A DNA stretch of 64,000 bases, from contig NC_033640.1 of NCBI RefSeq assembly GCF_001540865.1, positions 9,452,834 through 9,516,833 of the forward strand. The letters are read 5' to 3'. The position numbers and the translations under genes are program-made. This document shows, piece after piece, positions 62,634 through 64,000 of the stretch (the stretch's first letter is position 1; each line of letters starts with the position of its first letter). Source of the stretch: Ananas comosus (taxonomy: Eukaryota > Streptophyta > Magnoliopsida > Poales > Bromeliaceae). The notes beneath the pieces were generated by a model. It made no database searches and was not told where the DNA came from. It saw only the letters and a program-made list of their open reading frames with translations.

Positions 62634-64000
62634 ATGGCAGGTGGCGGATTTGCTGCTGAATTCCCCGCCTCCGATTACGGCGGATCTCTAACGACCTCTG
62701 TTATCGTCACCTGCATCATGGCGGCCTCCGGCGGCCTTATTTTTGGCTACGACATCGGGATCTCAGGTGATTCTCTCTTTCTCTCTCTCTCTCTCCATCT
62801 CTCTTGAACATTTCTATTGTGCAAAAGATCGATTAGAACTGCATCTGATATCATATTACTTGAAAAATCAATACAATAAACAACAGACCTGATTTTATAG
62901 GGGGTGTGACGACCATGGAATCATTTCTGAGATCCTTCTTTCCCAGCGTTTTGAAGAAGATGGCAGAAGCCAAGCAGGACGACGAATACTGCATGTATGA
63001 CAGCCAGGCGCTAACGGCATTCACATCGTCGCTGTACGTCGCCGGGCTGGCTGCATCGCTGGCCGCAGGCCGCCTCACAAAAGCCGTCGGCCGCCAGACG
63101 ATCATGCTCCTCGGCGGGGCCCTGTTCTTCACTGGCGCCACCGTCAATGCCTCCGCCGCCAATGTCGAGATGCTCATCCTCGGTCGGATTCTCCTTGGGT
63201 TCGGTGTCGGATTCACCAACCAGGTTAGTATTTTTAAGTAGCTAGGCCAACTACAAAATTGAGCCTCTATATGCGTTGAATAGTTGGTTAGAACTAATCG
63301 TAGGTAAAAATATATATATATATATATTAATACATAACCCTACCTAGATTGCATTTTAGCTCTCAGAATTTTTGCTTCAATAACTTAACTTCTAAGCATT
63401 TTGAAATATGAGACCTCTGTAGCAGTAAATGTTATTTGTAAATCCCAATCAGTTTATACATCATACATTCCATCCATCTAATAAATAAAGCGTTTTTATT
63501 AGTCACATTAAGGGTCCCACTCATTAGACGGTGGGATCTAAAATGTATACTTAAATTTATGAATACTATTGCTCACACAACAGCTATTTAATAAGACTTT
63601 TTTAATATAAAAATAAAAAATGTGATATGACCAGGCTGCTCCGGTGTATCTGGCGGAGGTGTCGCCGGCGCGGTGGCGCGGTGCCTTCACGACAGGCTTC
63701 CAATTCTTCATCGGCGTCGGCGTCGTCGCCGCCAACCTCACCAACTACGGCGCGGCCCGCCTTCGCAGCTGGGGGTGGCGCCTCTCCCTCGGCCTCGCAG
63801 CCGCCCCCGCCTGCGTCTTCATCCTCGGCGCCCTCCTCATCCCCGACACCCCCAGCAGCCTCCTCCACCGCGGCATGCCCATCGACACCGCCCGCGCCGC
63901 CCTCCGCCGCCTCCGCGGTTCCTCCGCCGACGTCGACGCCGAGCTCAACGACATCGCGCGCGCCGCCGAGGACGCGCGCCGGAACGAGGAGGGGGCGTTC
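62634..64000 (+). CDS. Monosaccharide/H+ symporter (STP/MST, major facilitator), 3' end beyond the window
   Basis: Three exons are visible, 62634-62766, 62901-63223 and 63635 to the window edge. They join in frame to about 274 residues, roughly half of the usual ~510. The family imports hexoses with protons across the plasma membrane. The first helix region [30 protein letters not shown] is the STP hallmark. [17 protein letters not shown] is the loop 2-3 signature. [32 protein letters not shown] follows, then [11 protein letters not shown] at the start of the central loop. Exon 3 is much GC-richer than exon 1. The start ATG is supported by the short hydrophilic N-terminus usual in this family. 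Hexose or pentose preference cannot be told from sequence. Confidence 0.94.

Overview
This is a piece of flowering-plant nuclear genome, most likely a monocot. The genes are spliced with GT-AG introns. Several first exons are very GC-rich (14-3-3, NMO, APRL, the STOP1-like gene) while introns and intergenic DNA are AT-rich, the 5'-3' GC gradient typical of monocots. Proteins match plant-specific families (RIBA, ROCK1, ZYP1/ZEP1, STOP1, APRL). I cannot name the species. Four isolated N bases (9266, 11568, 35517, 48251) point to a draft assembly.

Layout: a minus-strand block holds RIBA (3732-8004), a WEB-like coiled-coil protein (12734-14437) and a 14-3-3 protein (18972-21398). A plus-strand block follows: an unrecognised conserved protein (22391-27126), a nitronate monooxygenase-like protein (29551-33196) and an APR-like thioredoxin-fold protein (37182-39745). 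A second minus block has NSE3/MAGE (41089-43212), a broken STOP1-like zinc-finger gene (46987-48013) and a ROCK1-type nucleotide-sugar transporter (49252-53430). ROCK1 is divergent from the synaptonemal-complex gene ZEP1/ZYP1 (54101-61521). The window ends inside a monosaccharide/H+ symporter gene (62634 onward). Ten of the eleven models join in frame across every intron; only the STOP1-like gene does not. There is no operon logic: the genes are independent housekeeping, meiotic, membrane and stress-related loci.

The intergenic space and many introns are packed with small non-autonomous elements. These include a foldback family (family A here) with at least six copies or relics, a hAT-like family with clear 8-bp target duplications (family B), and other terminal-inverted-repeat elements. 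One decayed retroelement has paired units carrying 5S-rRNA-like sequence (Cassandra-type TRIM), with another element nested in it.

The items most worth a second look are a ~730-bp palindrome inside the last intron of the 14-3-3 gene whose outer arms are better conserved than its inner arms, the STOP1-like gene lacking its first zinc finger and switching frame, the 5S-bearing retroelement, and a 13-nt microexon in the unrecognised gene.
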